This document shows, in pieces, positions 38,121 through 51,270 of a stretch of DNA of 64,000 nt; within the stretch, counting starts at the first letter, position 1; every line of letters begins with the position of its first letter. This DNA comes from Hyperoodon ampullatus (Eukaryota > Chordata > Mammalia > Artiodactyla > Ziphiidae). A model generated the notes under the pieces. The model did no database searches and was not told the origin of the DNA. It was given only the letters and a program-made list of their open reading frames with translations. The DNA lies in the NCBI GenBank assembly GCA_949752795.1, contig CATKHW010000422.1, positions 3,348,001 to 3,412,000 on the forward strand, given 5' to 3'. The position numbers were made by a program, and so were the translations under genes.

Positions 38121-40845
38121 GAGGCATCTGTGAGTAACCGTGACATGAGCCACAGGCCAGATGCCTTTGAACTTTTCCCACCCTTCCGAGGTAAAACACC
38201 TGAATATGTACAAGGGCTTGAAAGCCTAGAGGAAGGGCCGTGGAGCCACACCAGCGACAGCACGCAGGCCAACTTGGTGCCTGCAGGCCAGCCAGGATGG
38301 TCCTGGCCCTGGGCGCTCTTCTGGAAGCTTTCCATTGCCCTGCCTGAGATACCACTCCTCTCCCGGCCCCACTGATTTTTTCATTTCACCTCTGTCCGGA
38401 GAGAAATTCCATCGTAAGTTATTGGTGCCACATCCTCTTCTTTACAGGTGGCAGCCTGGCAACTCCTGCAGAAAGTCCAGCAGAGACCCACTCACACAGG
38501 GCCACCCACAAAGTCGTGGCCCCTCACTGCCTCCCACCAGCACAGCCCCGAGACTGCTGACGGGGCAGAGAATATGGAGTCAGGCACAGCTTCAGGGGCT
38601 ATTGCTGCCTGCAGCGCTGTTTATATTGACCTCAACCCAGGCACAACTGGGGAGGGCCGGCCGGCAGGGTCAGGCTACCCAGGTCAGCTAATCCGCAGCC
38701 CTCAGGGAACCACATTGTTGAAAATGGACCTCGCTAAGGCAGAATAGAAGCCAAGGAATAAAAGGACACAATGCCATTTGCAGCACCATAGGTGTGTCTA
38801 GAGGTAATCACGTGACTTGTAGTAAGTCAGAAAGTGAAAGACACATATCATATCATATCTCTTATAGGTTTGACCGCAAAATGGATACCAGGGCAGATAT
38901 TTCCACGGAGAAGGGCAATCACAGATTCATTCAACAAACTTATGGTTCACCAATGGAAAGGTGTGAGGATTGGTTTCATTATGATATTGGGGTTAACAGA
39001 CATATACAAACACAGGTGACATATATAATCACCAAAGACCTACAGAATACCAAGAGAAGACCACTCAACATTCTGTCATAAGGTACATGGGAAAAGGATC
39101 CCAGGAAGAACTGACATATGTATATGTGTAAAAGAACCACATCTTCCACACCTACAACAAGCCAAACATTGTAATCAAATTTGCTGTAATAAAAAATAAA
39201 AAAATTAAATTAAAAACACGAACAAGATGTAGTGAGACAAACTTGAGGGGCTTTCTCCTGGCACATTCCATTCTAAATTCCAATCTAGAACACGACTTCC
39301 ATTGAGGCTCTGTTGCCCCAGTAACCAGATTTGGTAAGGGAGAACTGCTGCCACCTTGTGGCCGTTTCACACAACAGCAGCTTTAATCCCAGGGCTAAGG
39401 GTCAGTTGATATTCAAAATCATTGCAGGCCTGTAAATGACACCTGCCCTGAAAACAAATCCTGGGTTCATATATCGACCAAAAAATTCAAAAGACGTCCA
39501 TATTTCAAAACGACAGTTTCAAAAGGCATATTTTACACACATTAGTGTTCTGCTTCTTTTTCTTTCTTTCTTTTTTTCTTAAAAAAACGGGAATGGCAAA
39601 AAGCATCCCTCAGAATGGGCGAAAATATTTGCAAACGAATCAGTGGACAAAGGTTTAATCTCCAATATATATAAAGTGCTCATGCAGCTTAATATTAAAA
39701 CAACAAACAACCCAATACAAAAATGGGCAGAAGATCTAAAGAGACGTTTCTTCAAAGAAGACACAGAGATGGCCAAGACGCACATGAAAAGCTGCTCAAC
39801 ATCACTAATTATTAGAGAAATGCAAATCAAAACTACAATGAGGTATCACCTCACACCTGTTAGAATCAGCAGCATCAGAAAATCTACAAACAACGAATTC
39901 TGTAGAGGGTGTGGACAAAAGGATCCCTCTTCCACTAGTGGTGGAAATGTAAATTGATACAGTCACGATGGAGAACAGTATGGAGTTTCCTTAAAAAAAC
40001 TAGAAATAGAATGACCATATGATCCAGCAATCCCACTTCTGGGCATATACCCAGAGAAAACCATAAATCAAAAAGGCACATTCACCACAATGCTCATTTC
40101 AGCACTATTTACGATAGCCAGGTAATGGAAGCAACCTAAATACCCACAGACAGACGAATGGATAAAGATGTGGTACATATATAAAATGGAATATTACTCA
40201 GCCATAAGAAGGAATGAAACTGGGTCATTTGTAGAGACGTCGATGGATCTAGAGACTGTCATACAGAATGAAGTAAGTCAGAAAGAGACAAACAAATATT
40301 GTATATTAATGCATATATGTGAAACCTAGAAAAATCGTACAGATGAACTGGTTTGCAGGGAAGAAAGAGAGACACAGATATAGAGAACACACGTATGGAC
40401 ACCAAGTGTGGGAAGCCATGGGGAGGTGGTGTTGGGATGAGTTGGGAGACTGGGATTGACCTGTATACATGTATATGCATAAAATACGTAACTAATAATA
40501 ACCTGCTGTATAAAAAATAAATAAAATTAAATTTCAAAATTTTAAAAAATAAAACAAAAATAAAAGAGAAAAAAGTTCTTCTCTTCACACAGATGTATTT
40601 ATATGAATGAATTATTTCCATGCTTATATCTATAAATACATAAAAGAGGAATAAAATCTAACTTGAACCAAAAAAGAAAAAAAAAACCTGAACCCACGAG
40701 TTAGACAGAGGAAAACCCTATCAGGGCACTTGTTCCAGCGGTAAACAATTCTGAAATTGGTCAGAGGTGGGGAATCATCTCCCATACAGCCACCAGCCCA
40801 CTCCTACGCAAGGAGTGTCCTCATTGCAAAGCGGGGGGCCATGCC
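38121..40845 (+). repeat. 2.73-kb unit 2
   Basis: GC-rich part carries private changes ('gtgacatgagccacagg', 'ccactgattttttcat') that close the long frame early. Younger L1 fragment about 39590-40565. The ORF2 remnant at 39643-39957 reads 104 codons before the common break. Confidence 0.93.
39590..40565 (+). mobile_element. L1 3' end in unit 2
   Basis: Same truncation point as in unit 1, so it was duplicated with the unit and is not a fresh insertion. The ORF2 remnant has 'ttctgtagagggtgtgg', replacing a Trp-Gly pair. Confidence 0.9.
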
Positions 40846-43573
40846 GAGGCATCTGTGAGTAACCGTGAGCTGAGCCCCAGGCCAGCTGCTGTTGAACTTT
40901 TCCCACCCTTCACAGGTAAAACACCTGAATATGTACAAGGCCTTGAAAGCCTAGAGGAAGGGGCGTGGAGCCACACCAGCGACAGCACGCAGGCCAACTT
41001 GGTGCCTGCAGGCCAGCCAGGATGGTCCTGGCCCTGGGCGCTCTTCTGGAAGCTTTCCATTGCCCTGCCTGAGATACCCCTCCTGTCCCGGCCCCCACTG
41101 CTTTTTTCCTTCCTCACCTCTGTCCACAGAGAAATTCCAGCGGAAGGTATGGGTGACACATCCTCTTCTTTACAGGTGGAAGCCTGGCAACTCCTGCAGA
41201 AAGTCCAGCAGAGACCCACTCACACCGGGCCACCCACAAAGCCGTGACACCTCACTCCCTCCCACCAGCACAGCCCCGAGACTGCTGACGGTGCAGAGAA
41301 TATGGCGTCAGGAAGAGCTTCAGGGGCTATTGCTGCCTGCAGTGGTGTTTATATTGGTCTCAACCCAGGCACAACTGGGGAGGGCCGGCCGGCAGGGTCA
41401 GGCTACCCAGGTCAGCTAATCCTCAGCCCTCAGGGAATCACATTGTTGAAAATGGACCTCGCTAAGGCAGAATAGAAGCCAAGGAATAAAAGGACACAAT
41501 GCCATTTGCAGCACCTAGGTGTGTCTAGAGGTAATCACGTGACTTGTAGTAAGTCAGAAAGTGAAAGACACATATCATATCATATCTCTTATAGGTGTGA
41601 CCGAAAAATGGATACCAGGGCAGATATTTCCACGGAGAAGGGCAATCACAGATTCATTCAACAAACTTATGGTTCACCAATGGAAAGGTGTGAGGATTGG
41701 TTTCATTATGATAGTGGGGTTAACAGACATATACAAACACAGGTGACATATATAATCACCGAAGACATACAGAATACCCAGAGAAGACTACTCAACATTC
41801 TGTCATAAGGTACATGGGAAAAGGATCCCAGGAAGAACTGACATATGTATATGTGTAAAAGAACCACATCTTCCACACCTACAAATAGCCAAACATTGTA
41901 ATCAAATTTGCTGTAATAAAAAATAAAAAAATTAAATTAAAAACACGAACAAGAAGTAGTGAGACAAACTTTAGGGGCTTTCTCCTGGCACATTCCATTC
42001 TAAATTACAATCTAGAACACGACTACCATTGACGCTCTGTTGCCCCAGTAACCAGATTTGGTAAGGGAGAACTGCTGCCACCTTGTGGCCGTTTCACACA
42101 ACAGCAGCTTTAATCCCAGCGCTAATGGTCAGTTGATATTCAAAATCATTGCAGGCCTGTAAATGACACCTGTCCTGAAAACAAATCCTGGGTTCATATA
42201 TCGACCAAAAAATTCAAAGGACGTCCATATTTCAAAACGACAGTTTCAAAAGGCATATTTTACACACATTAGTGTTTTGCTTCTTTTTCTTTCTTTCTCT
42301 TTTTGTTAAAAAAATGGGAATGGCAAAAAGCATCCCTCAGAATGGGCGAAAATATTTGCAAACGAATCAATGGACAAAGGTTTAATCTCCAATATATATA
42401 AAGAGCTCATGCAGCTTAATATTAAAAAAACAAACAACCCAATACAAAAATGGGCAGAAGATCTACAGAGACGTTTCTTCAAAGAAGACACAGAGATGGC
42501 CAAGACACACATGAAAAGCTGCTCAACATCACTAATTATTAGAGAAATGCAAATCAAAACTACAGTGATGTATCACCTCACACCTGTTAGAATCGGCATC
42601 ATCAGAAAATCTACAAACAACGAATTCTGGGGAGGGTGTGGACAAAAGCATCCCTATTCCATTATTGGTAGAAATGTAAATTGATACAGTCACGATGGAG
42701 AAGAGTATGGAGTTTCCTTAAAAAACCTAGAAATACAATTAACATATGATCCAGAAAGCCCACTTCTGGGCATATACCCAGAGAAAACCATAAATCAAAA
42801 AGGCACATTCACCACAATGCTCATTTCAGCACTATTTACGATAGCCAGGTAATGGAAGCAACCTAAATACCCACAGACAGACAAATGGATAAAGATGTGG
42901 TACATATATAAAATGGAATATTACTCAGCCATAAGAAGGAATGAAACTGGGTCATTTGTAGAGACGTCGATGGATCTAGAGACTGTCATACAGAATGAAG
43001 TAAGTCAGAAAGAGAAAAACAAATATTGTATATTAATGCATATATGTGGAACCTAGAAAAATGGTACAGATGAACTGCTTTGCAGGGAAGAAATAGAGAC
43101 AAAGAGGTAGAGAACACACGTATGGACACCAAGTGTGGGAAGCCATGGGGAGGTGGTTTTGGGATGAGTTGGGAGATTGGGATTAACCTGTATACATGTA
43201 TATGCATAAAATACATAACTAATAATAACGTGCTGTATAAAAAAATAAATAAAATTAAATTTCAAAATTTTAAAAAATAAAACTTAAAAATAAAAGAGAA
43301 AAAAGTTATTCCCTTCACACAGATGTATTTATATGAATGAATTATTTCCATGCTTATATCTATAAATACATCAAAGAGGAATAAAATCTAACTTGAACAA
43401 AAAAGAAAAAAAAACCTGAACCCACGAGTTAGACTGTGGAAAACCCTATCAGGGCACTTGCTCCAGCGGTAAACAATTCTGAAATTGGTCAGAGGTGGGG
43501 AATCATCTCCAATAGAGCCAGCTGCCCACTCCTACGCAAGGAGCGTCCTCATTGCAAAGCGGGGGGCCATGCC
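40846..43573 (+). repeat. 2.73-kb unit 3
   Basis: GC-rich frame open from 40855 to a TGA at 41247. Younger L1 at about 42317-43290. Confidence 0.93.
42317..43290 (+). mobile_element. L1 3' end in unit 3
   Basis: Same truncation point. Carries private changes around 42650-42690 ('cattattggtagaaatg', 'ccagaaagcccac'). Confidence 0.9.
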
Positions 43574-46304
43574 GAGGCATCTGTGAGTAACCGTGAGCTG
43601 AGCCCCAGGCCAGCTGCTGTTGAACTTTTCCCACCCTTCCCAGGTACAACACCTGAATATGTACAAGGCCTTGAAAGCCTAGAGGAAGGGGCGTGGAGCC
43701 ACACCAGCGACAGCACGCAGGCCAACTTGGTGCCTGCAGGCCAGCCAGGATGTTCCTGGCCCTGGGCGCTCTTCTGGAAGCTTTCCATTGCCCTGCCTGA
43801 GATACCCCTCCTGTCCCGGCCCCCACTGCTTTTTTCCTTCCTCACATCTGTCCGGAGAGAAATTCCAGCGGAAGGTATGTGTGACATATCCTCTTCTTTA
43901 CAAGTGGAAGCCTGGCCACTCCTGCAGAAAGTCCAGCAGAGACCCACTCACACTGGGCCACCCACAAAGCCGTGACCCCTCACTCCCTCCCACCAGCACA
44001 GCCCCGAGACTGCTGACTGGGCAGAGAATATGGCGTCAGGCAGAGCTTCAGGGGCTATTTCTGCCTGCAGTGCTGTTTATATTGACCTCAACCCAGGCAC
44101 ACCTGGGGAGGGCCGGCCGGCAGGGTCAGGCTACCCAGGTCAGCTAATCCTCAGCCCTCAGGGAATCACATTGTTGAAAATGGACCTCGCTAAGGCAGAA
44201 TAGAAGCCAAGGAATAAAAGGACACAATGCCGTTTGCAGCACCGTAGGTGTGTCTAGAGGTAATCACGTGACTTGTAGTAAGTCAGAAAGTGAAAGACAC
44301 ATATCATATCATATCTCTTATAGGTGTGACCGAAAAATGGATACCAGGGCAGATATTTCCACGGAGAAGGGCAATCACAGATTCATTCAACAAACTTATG
44401 GTTCACCAATGGAAAGGTGTGAGGATTGGTTTCATTATGATATTGGGGTTAACAGACATATACAAACACAGGTGACATATATAATCACCAAAGACCTACA
44501 GAATACCAAGAGAAGACTACTCAACATTCTGTCATAAGCTACATGGGAAAAGGATCCCAGGAAGAACTGACATATGTATATGTGTAAAAGAACCACATCT
44601 TCCACACCTACAACAAGCCAAACATTGTAATCAAATTTGTTGTAATAAAAAATAAAAAATTAAATTAAAAACACGAACAAGAAGTAGTGAGACAAACTTG
44701 AGGGGCTTTCTCCTGGCACATTCCATTCTAAATTCCAATCTAGAACACGACTTCCATTGAGGCTCTGTTGCCCCAGTAACCAGATTTGGTAAGGGAGAAC
44801 TGCTGCCACCTTTTGGCCGTTTCACACAACAGCAGCTTTAATCCCAGCGCTAATGGTCAATTGATATTCAAAATCATTGCAGGCCTGTAAATGACACCTG
44901 TCCTGAAAACAAATCCTGGGTTCATATATCGACCAAAAAATTCAAAGGACGTCCATATTTCAAAACGACAGTTTCAAAAGGCATATTTTACACACATTAG
45001 TGTTCTGCTTCTTTTTCTTTCTTTCTTTTTTTTGTTAAAAAAACGGGAATGGCAAAAAGCATCCCTCAGAATGGGCGAAAATATTTGCAAACGAATCAAT
45101 GGACAAAGGTTTAATCTCCAATATATATAAAGAGCTCATGCAGCTTAATATTAAAAAACACACAACCCAATACAAAAATGGGCAGAAGATCTAAAGAGAC
45201 GTTTCTTCAAAGAAGACACAGAGATGGCCAAGATGCAAATGAAAAGCTGCTCTACATCACTAATTATTAGAGAAATGCAAATCAAAACTACAATGAGGTA
45301 TCACCTCACACCTGTTAGAATCGGCATCATCAGAAAATCTACAAACAACGAATTCTGGAGAGGGTGTGGACAAAAGGATCCCTCTTCCACTAGTGGTGGA
45401 AATGTAAATTGATACAGTCACGATGGAGAACAGTATGGAGTTTCCTTAAAAAAACTAGAAATAGAATGACCATATGATCCAGCAATCCCATTTCTGGGCA
45501 TATACCCAGAGAAAACCATAAATCAAAAAGGCGCATTCACCACAATGCTCATTTCAGCACTATTTACGATAGCCAGGTAATGAAAGCAACCTAAATACCC
45601 ACAGACAGACGAATGGATAAAGATGTGGTACATATATAAAATGGAATATTACTCAGCCATAAGAAGGAATGAAACTGGGTCATTTGTAGACACGTCGATG
45701 GATCTAGAGACTGTCATACAGAATGAAGTAAGTCAGAAAGAGACAAACAAATATTGTATATTAATGCATATACGTGGAACCTAGAAAAATGGTACAGATG
45801 AACTGGTTTGCAGGGAAGAAATAGAGACACAGAGGTAGAGAACATACGTACGGACACCAAGTGTGGGAAGCCATGGGGAGGTGGTGTTGGGATGAGTTGG
45901 GAGATTTGGATTGACCTGTATACATGTATATGAATAAAATACATAACCAATAATAACCTGCTGTATAAAAAAATAAATAAAATTAAATTTCAAAATTTTA
46001 AAAAATAAAATTTAAAAATAAAACAGATAAAAGTTCTTCCCTTCACACAGATGTATTTATATGAATGAATTATTTCCATGCTTATATTTATAAATACATA
46101 AAAGAGGAATAAAATCTAACTTGAACCAAAAAAGAAAAAAGAAAACCTGAACCCACGAGTTAGACAGAGGAAAACCCTATCAGGGCACTTGCTCCAGCGG
46201 TAAACAATTCTGAAATTGGTCAGAGGTGGGGAATCATCACCGATAGAGCCAGCAGCCCACTCCTATGCAAGGAGCGTCCTCATTTCAAAGCTGGGGGCCA
46301 TTCC
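43574..46304 (+). repeat. 2.73-kb unit 4
   Basis: GC-rich frame runs in from the linker (43436) and closes at 43975. Younger L1 about 45045-46022. Confidence 0.93.
45045..46022 (+). mobile_element. L1 3' end in unit 4
   Basis: Same truncation point. Has 'aaacacacaaccc' and 'aagatgcaaatgaaaagc' as private changes. Confidence 0.9.
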
Positions 46305-49035
46305 GAGGCATCTGTGAGTAACGGTGAGCTGAGCCCCAGGCCAGCTGCTGTTGAACTTTTCCCACCCTTCGCAGGTAAAACACCTGAATATGTACAAGGG
46401 CTTGAAAGCCTAGAGGAAGGGGCGTGGAGCCACACCAGCGACAGCACGCAGGCCAACTTGGTGCCTGCAGGCCAGCAAGGAAGGTCCTGGCCCTGGGCGC
46501 TCTTCTGGAAGCTTTCCATTGCCCTGCCTGAGATACCCCTCCTGTCCCGGGACCCACTGCTTTTTTCCTTCCTCACCTCTGTCCGGAGAGAAATTCCAGC
46601 GGAAGTTATGGGTGACACATCCTCTTCTTTACAGGTGGCAGCCTGGCAACTCCTGCAGAAAGTCCAGCAGAGACCCACTCACACAGGGCCACCCACAAAG
46701 CCGTGGCCCCTCACTCCCTCCCACCAGCACAGCCCCGAGACTGCTGACGGGGCAGAGAATATGGAGTCAGGCACAGCTTCAGGGGCTATTGCTGCCTGCA
46801 GCGCTGTTTATATTGACCTCAACACAGGCACACCTGGGGAGGGCCGGCCGGCAGGGTCAGGCTACCCAGGTCAGCTAATCCTCAGCCCTCACGGAATCAC
46901 ATTGTTGAAAATGGACCTCGCTAAGGCAGAATAGAAGCCAAGGAATAAAAGGACACAATGCCATTTGCAGCACCGTAGGTGTGTCTAGAGGTAATCATGT
47001 GACTTGTAGTAAGTCCGAAAGTGAAAGACACATATCATATCATATCTCTTATAGGTGTGACCGAAAAATGGATACCAGGGCAGATATTTCCATGGAGAAG
47101 GGCAATCACCGATTAATTAAACAAACTAATGTTTCCCCAATGGAAAGGTGTGAGGATTGGGTTCATTTTGATATTGGGGTTAACAGATATATACAAACAT
47201 AGGTGACATATATAATCACCAAAGACCTACAGAATACCAAGAGAAGACTACTCAACATTCTGTCATAAGGTACATGGGAAAAGGATCCCAGGAAGAACAG
47301 ACATATGTATATGAGTAAAAGAACCACATCTTCCACACCTACAACAAGCCAAACATTGTAATCAAATTTGCTGTAATAAAAAATAAAAAATTAAACTGAA
47401 AACACGAACAAGAAGTAGTGAGACAAACTTGAGGGGCTTTCTCCTGGCACATTCCATTCTACATTCCAATCTAGAACACGACTTCCATTGAGGCTCTGTT
47501 GCCCCAGTAACCAGATTTGGTAAGGGAGAACTGCTGCCACATTGTGGCCGTTTCACAAAACAGCAGCTTTAATCCCAGCGCTAATGGTCAGTTGATATTC
47601 AAAATCATTGCAGGCCTGTAAATGACACCTGCCCTGAAAACAAATCCTGGGTTCATATATCGACCAAAAAATTCAAAGGACGTCCATATTTCAAAACGAC
47701 AGTTTCAAAAGGCATATTTTACACACATTAGTGTTCTGCTTCTTTTTCTTTCTTTCTTTTTTTGTTAAAAAAACGGGAATGGCAAAAAGCATCCCTCAGA
47801 ATGGGCGAAAATATTTGCAAACGAATCAATGGACAAAGGTTTAATCTCCAATATATATAAAGAGCTCATGCAGCTTAATATTAAAAAAACAAACAACCCA
47901 GTACAAAATTGGGCAGAAGATCTAAAGAGACGTTTCTTCAAAGAAGACACAGAGATGGCCAAGACGCACATGAAAAGCTGCTCAACATCACTAATTATTA
48001 GAGAAATGCAAATCAAAACTACAATGAGGTATCACCGCACACCTGTTAGAATCGGCATCATCAGAAAATCTACAAACAACAAATTCTGGGGAGGGTGTGG
48101 ACAAAAGGATCCCTCTTCCACTAGTGGTGGAAATGTAAATTGATACAGTCACGATGGAGAAGAGTATGGAGTTTCCTTAAAAAAACTAGAAATAGAATGA
48201 CCATATGATCCAGCAATCCCACTTCTGGGCATATACCCTGAGAAAACCATAAATCAAAAAGGCACATTCACCACAATGCTCATTTCAGCACTATTTACGA
48301 TAGCCAGGTAATGGAAGCAACCTAAATACCCACAGACAGACGAATGGATAAAGATGTGGTACATATATAAAATGGAATATTACTCAGCCATAAGAAGGAA
48401 TGAAACTGGGTCATTTGTAGAGACGTCGATGGATCTAGAGACTGTCATACAGAATGAAGTAAGTCAGAAAGAGAAAAACAAATATTGTATATTAATGCAT
48501 ATATGTGGAACCTAGAAAAATGGTATAGATGAACTGGTTTGCAGGGAAGAAATAGAGACACAGAGGTAGAGAACACACGTATGGACACCAAGTGTGGGAA
48601 GCCATGGTGTGGTGTTGGTGGCATATGTTGGGAGATTGGGATTGACCTGTATACATGTATATGCATAAAATACATAACTAATAATAACCTGCTGTATAAA
48701 AATATAAATAAAATTAAATTTTAAAATTTAAAAAAAATAAAATTTAAAAATAAAACAGAAAATGTTCTTCCCTTCACACAGATGTATTTATATGAATGAA
48801 TTATTTCCATCCTTATATCAATAAATACATAAAAGAGGAATAAAATCTAACTTGAACCAAAAAAGGAAAAAAAACCTGAACCCACCAGTTATACAAAGGA
48901 AAACCCTATCAGGGCACTTGTTCCAGTGGTAAACAATTCTGAAATTGGTCAGAGGTGGGGAATCATCTCCCATACAGCCAGCAGCCCGCCCCCCAAGCAA
49001 GGAGGGTCCTCATTGCAAAGCTGGGGGACCGTTCC
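46305..49035 (+). repeat. 2.73-kb unit 5
   Basis: Holds the longest open version of the GC-rich frame (46314-46934, 206 codons from a GTG). The old L1 part has several private changes around 47100-47200. Younger L1 about 47775-48760. Confidence 0.93.
47775..48760 (+). mobile_element. L1 3' end in unit 5
   Basis: Same truncation point. The tail region differs slightly ('aatatttaaa'-type changes near 48710-48750). Confidence 0.9.
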
Positions 49036-49660
49036 AAGGCATCTGTGAGTAAACGTGAGCTGAGCCCCAGTCCTGCTTCAGCTGAACTCTTCCCACCCTT
49101 TCCAGGTAAAACACCTGAATATGTACAAGAACTTGCAAGCTTAGAGGAAGGGCTGTGGAGCGAAACCAGCGACAGCACACAGGCCGACTTGGTGCCTGCA
49201 GGCCAGTCAGGATGGTCCTGGCCCCAGATGCTCATCTGGAAGCTTTCCATTTCCCTGCCTGAGATACCGCTCCTGACACGGCCCCCACTGCTTTTTTACT
49301 TCCTCACCTCTGCCTGGGGAGAAATTCCAGTGGCAGGTATCGGTGACACATCCTCTTCTTTAGCAGGTGGCAGCCTGGCAACTCCTGCAGAAAGTCCAGC
49401 AGAGCCCCACTCACACTGGGCCACCCACAAAGCCACGGCCCCTCACTCCCTCCCACCAGCACAGCCCCGGCACTGCCTACGGGGCAGAGAATATGGCGTC
49501 AGTCACAGCTACAAGGGCTGTCGCTCACTGGAGAGCCGTTTATATTGCCCTCAACCCAGGCACACCTGTGGAGGGCTGCCAGGCAGTTTCAGGCTGCCAA
49601 AATCAGCCAATCCTCACCCCTCAGGGGCTCACAGTTGCAGAAAATGAAACTTGCTAAACG
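49036..49660 (+). repeat. 2.73-kb unit 6, diverged and truncated
   Basis: Matches only the GC-rich part and is clearly more diverged than units 1-5. The frame is open across most of it but shifts once, where 'tctttagcaggtgg' has an extra base against 'tctttacaggtgg'. The match fades after 'ttgctaaacgggcc'. No L1 part follows. This is either the ancestral single copy or the worn edge of the array. Confidence 0.85.
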
Positions 49661-50070
49661 GGCCAGGCCCTAGGAACAGGTGTGGGCCCTTGAGAGTCAG
49701 GATAGACAAGGGGCTGCAGCTGCGGCTTGTTTTCTTATCATTTTATCTGGTCCATGAGTGGAAAACAACTTCAAGAAGACACTATCCTAATGAGAGGAAC
49801 CCAGGAGTCAGGGAGAGGAGTGATGGTGGGTGGAGACAGAGGCCTGGTGCCCTGGCTGCAGTGGAAGTGTCTGGAAGACCAGGCAGAAAGAGCCTGCAGA
49901 GAGTGATAGCCATGGTCACAGACCTGTCAGAGCTGCTGTTTGTGAGTTCAAGTCCTGCTCTGAGGTATTCTGTGTCAGCTGTGAGTGACAGGTGAGCTGG
50001 GGGTTCTCTGCAAGGTGGGCTATGTGCACAGTTCCTGTGTGTCCAGCCCGGCTGGGGTACCTGCCCAGGG
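49661..50070. other. Non-repeated stretch, nothing recognised
   Basis: Moderately GC-rich. I see no convincing gene, SINE or LTR end here. Confidence 0.5.
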
Positions 50071-50259
50071 GAGCTCCGTATCCTGGGAAGGGCCTGAGTA
50101 GGAGAGCCCCATGGGCTGCTGGGTAGCTGCAGAGGTGAGCTCCATACCCTGGGAGGGACTTGACCACGAGAGCCCCGTGGGCTGTGGGGTAGGGGTGCAG
50201 CCCAGGTGAGCTCCATATCCTGGGATTGGCCTGACCACGAGAGCCCCATGGGCTGCTGG
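50071..50259 (+). repeat. Minisatellite, three units of 66-71 bp
   Basis: Units start at 50071, 50137 and 50208 with 'gagctccrtatcctggg' or a close variant, and each contains 'gagagccccrtgggct'. It keeps an open minus-strand frame, which I take as a by-product. Confidence 0.9.
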
Positions 50260-50281
50260 AGACCTGGTAAAGGATATCAGG

Positions 50282-51270
50282 ACAGTCAGTGAAGCCACCG
50301 AGGATATACATCCAGTAGCTCCTATTTCCTACTCCCTGCTGGTCATTCTACCTTCCACCAGGCCATGGCATTCTGTATTAGACTTCAATGATGCCTTCTT
50401 CTGTATTCCATTCATCTCAGAGTCACAAGAATTTTTGGCTTGTGAGTGGCAGGACACAACATGCAACAAAAGCAATAATGCTGGGCCGTCCTGCCCCAAT
50501 GGTTCAAAAATCCCCACACCATCATTGGGGAAATGTCCTCTAAAGACCTCAAAGTTCTACCTCTGTAAAAGGGAACCCTCCTTCAATATGCAGATGACAT
50601 TCTGATCGCCAGGCCTACTAAAGACGCCTCTGAACTACCTAGCCAAGAAAGGATAGAAGGTGTCCAAGAAAAACGCTCAAATATCCCAGGCTAAGGTGAC
50701 ATGCCTGGGCTTCATTCTCACAGATATTCGGAGAAACGCATCCCAGGATAGGGAAGAAGCCATTTGCAGCCTTACCTCTTCTAAAACTAGAAGATAGCTT
50801 AGGGGTTCCTGGGGAGGCCAAGGTTTTCTGCATCTGGATCCCTGACTACAGTGTAATAGCTGGGCCTCTACATGAAACACTGACACGAAAAGATGATGAT
50901 CCTTTTGAATAGAATCCAGAAGCAGCCTTTCAAGAATGGAAAGAGCAGTCAATACAGACGCTTGCCCAGGAACTCCCTAATTTAGCTAAACCCTTTGACC
51001 TTTACATACCCGGTCAAAGGTTAATCGCCCTTGGAGCCTTAGTGCAAAAACTGGGACCACTTGAAATGGAGCAACACAAGAATGCCCTTCAGGTATGATA
51101 AACTATGGTCACCAAGGGCTTTGCCCACCGACTCATCAGGCCAGGATACTGGGGTATCTAAAAAGCTGGAAATCAGCAGCCCGCAAGGCCAGCTCCCTCC
51201 TAAGGGAAAAGGACCCCACGTGGTGATCCTAACCACCCATCATGCCCTGAAGTTGCAGGGGTCGCTCTGT
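50282..51270 (+). pseudogene. Broken gammaretrovirus-like pol remnant (class I ERV)
   Basis: The sequence can be followed in pieces through the reverse transcriptase of a class I endogenous retrovirus. Near 50297 comes an EDIHP-type stretch. At 50378-50410 an LDF-DAFFCIP block matches the usual LDLKDAFFC motif. At 50587-50598 the catalytic box reads YADD, where this family normally has YVDD. A PFDLY-type connection block lies near 50990 and an SKKLE block near 51157, which belongs before RNase H. Frameshifts and stops separate these pieces and parts are missing, so no product is possible. No gag or env was recognised. It is an old, inactive insertion. Confidence 0.85.

Larger units (their letters stand above)
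35393..49660 (+). repeat. 2.73-kb tandem repeat array (five units plus a partial)
   Basis: The marker 'gaggcatctgtgagtaac' starts units at 35393, 38121, 40846, 43574 and 46305, with a diverged version at 49036. The unit lengths are 2728, 2725, 2728, 2731 and 2731 bp. Unit order: GC-rich part (about 600 bp), old L1 3' end (about 415 bp), spacer with a pyrimidine tract (about 370 bp), younger L1 3' end (about 970 bp), AT-rich linker (about 290 bp). The five full units differ by scattered substitutions and small indels. I do not recognise this unit as a named repeat. Confidence 0.95.

Noticed and set aside
49782..50311. Overlapping minus-strand open frames of 131-155 codons
   Set aside because: They run through a three-copy minisatellite whose 66-71 bp units happen to lack stops. 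The peptide is repetitive.
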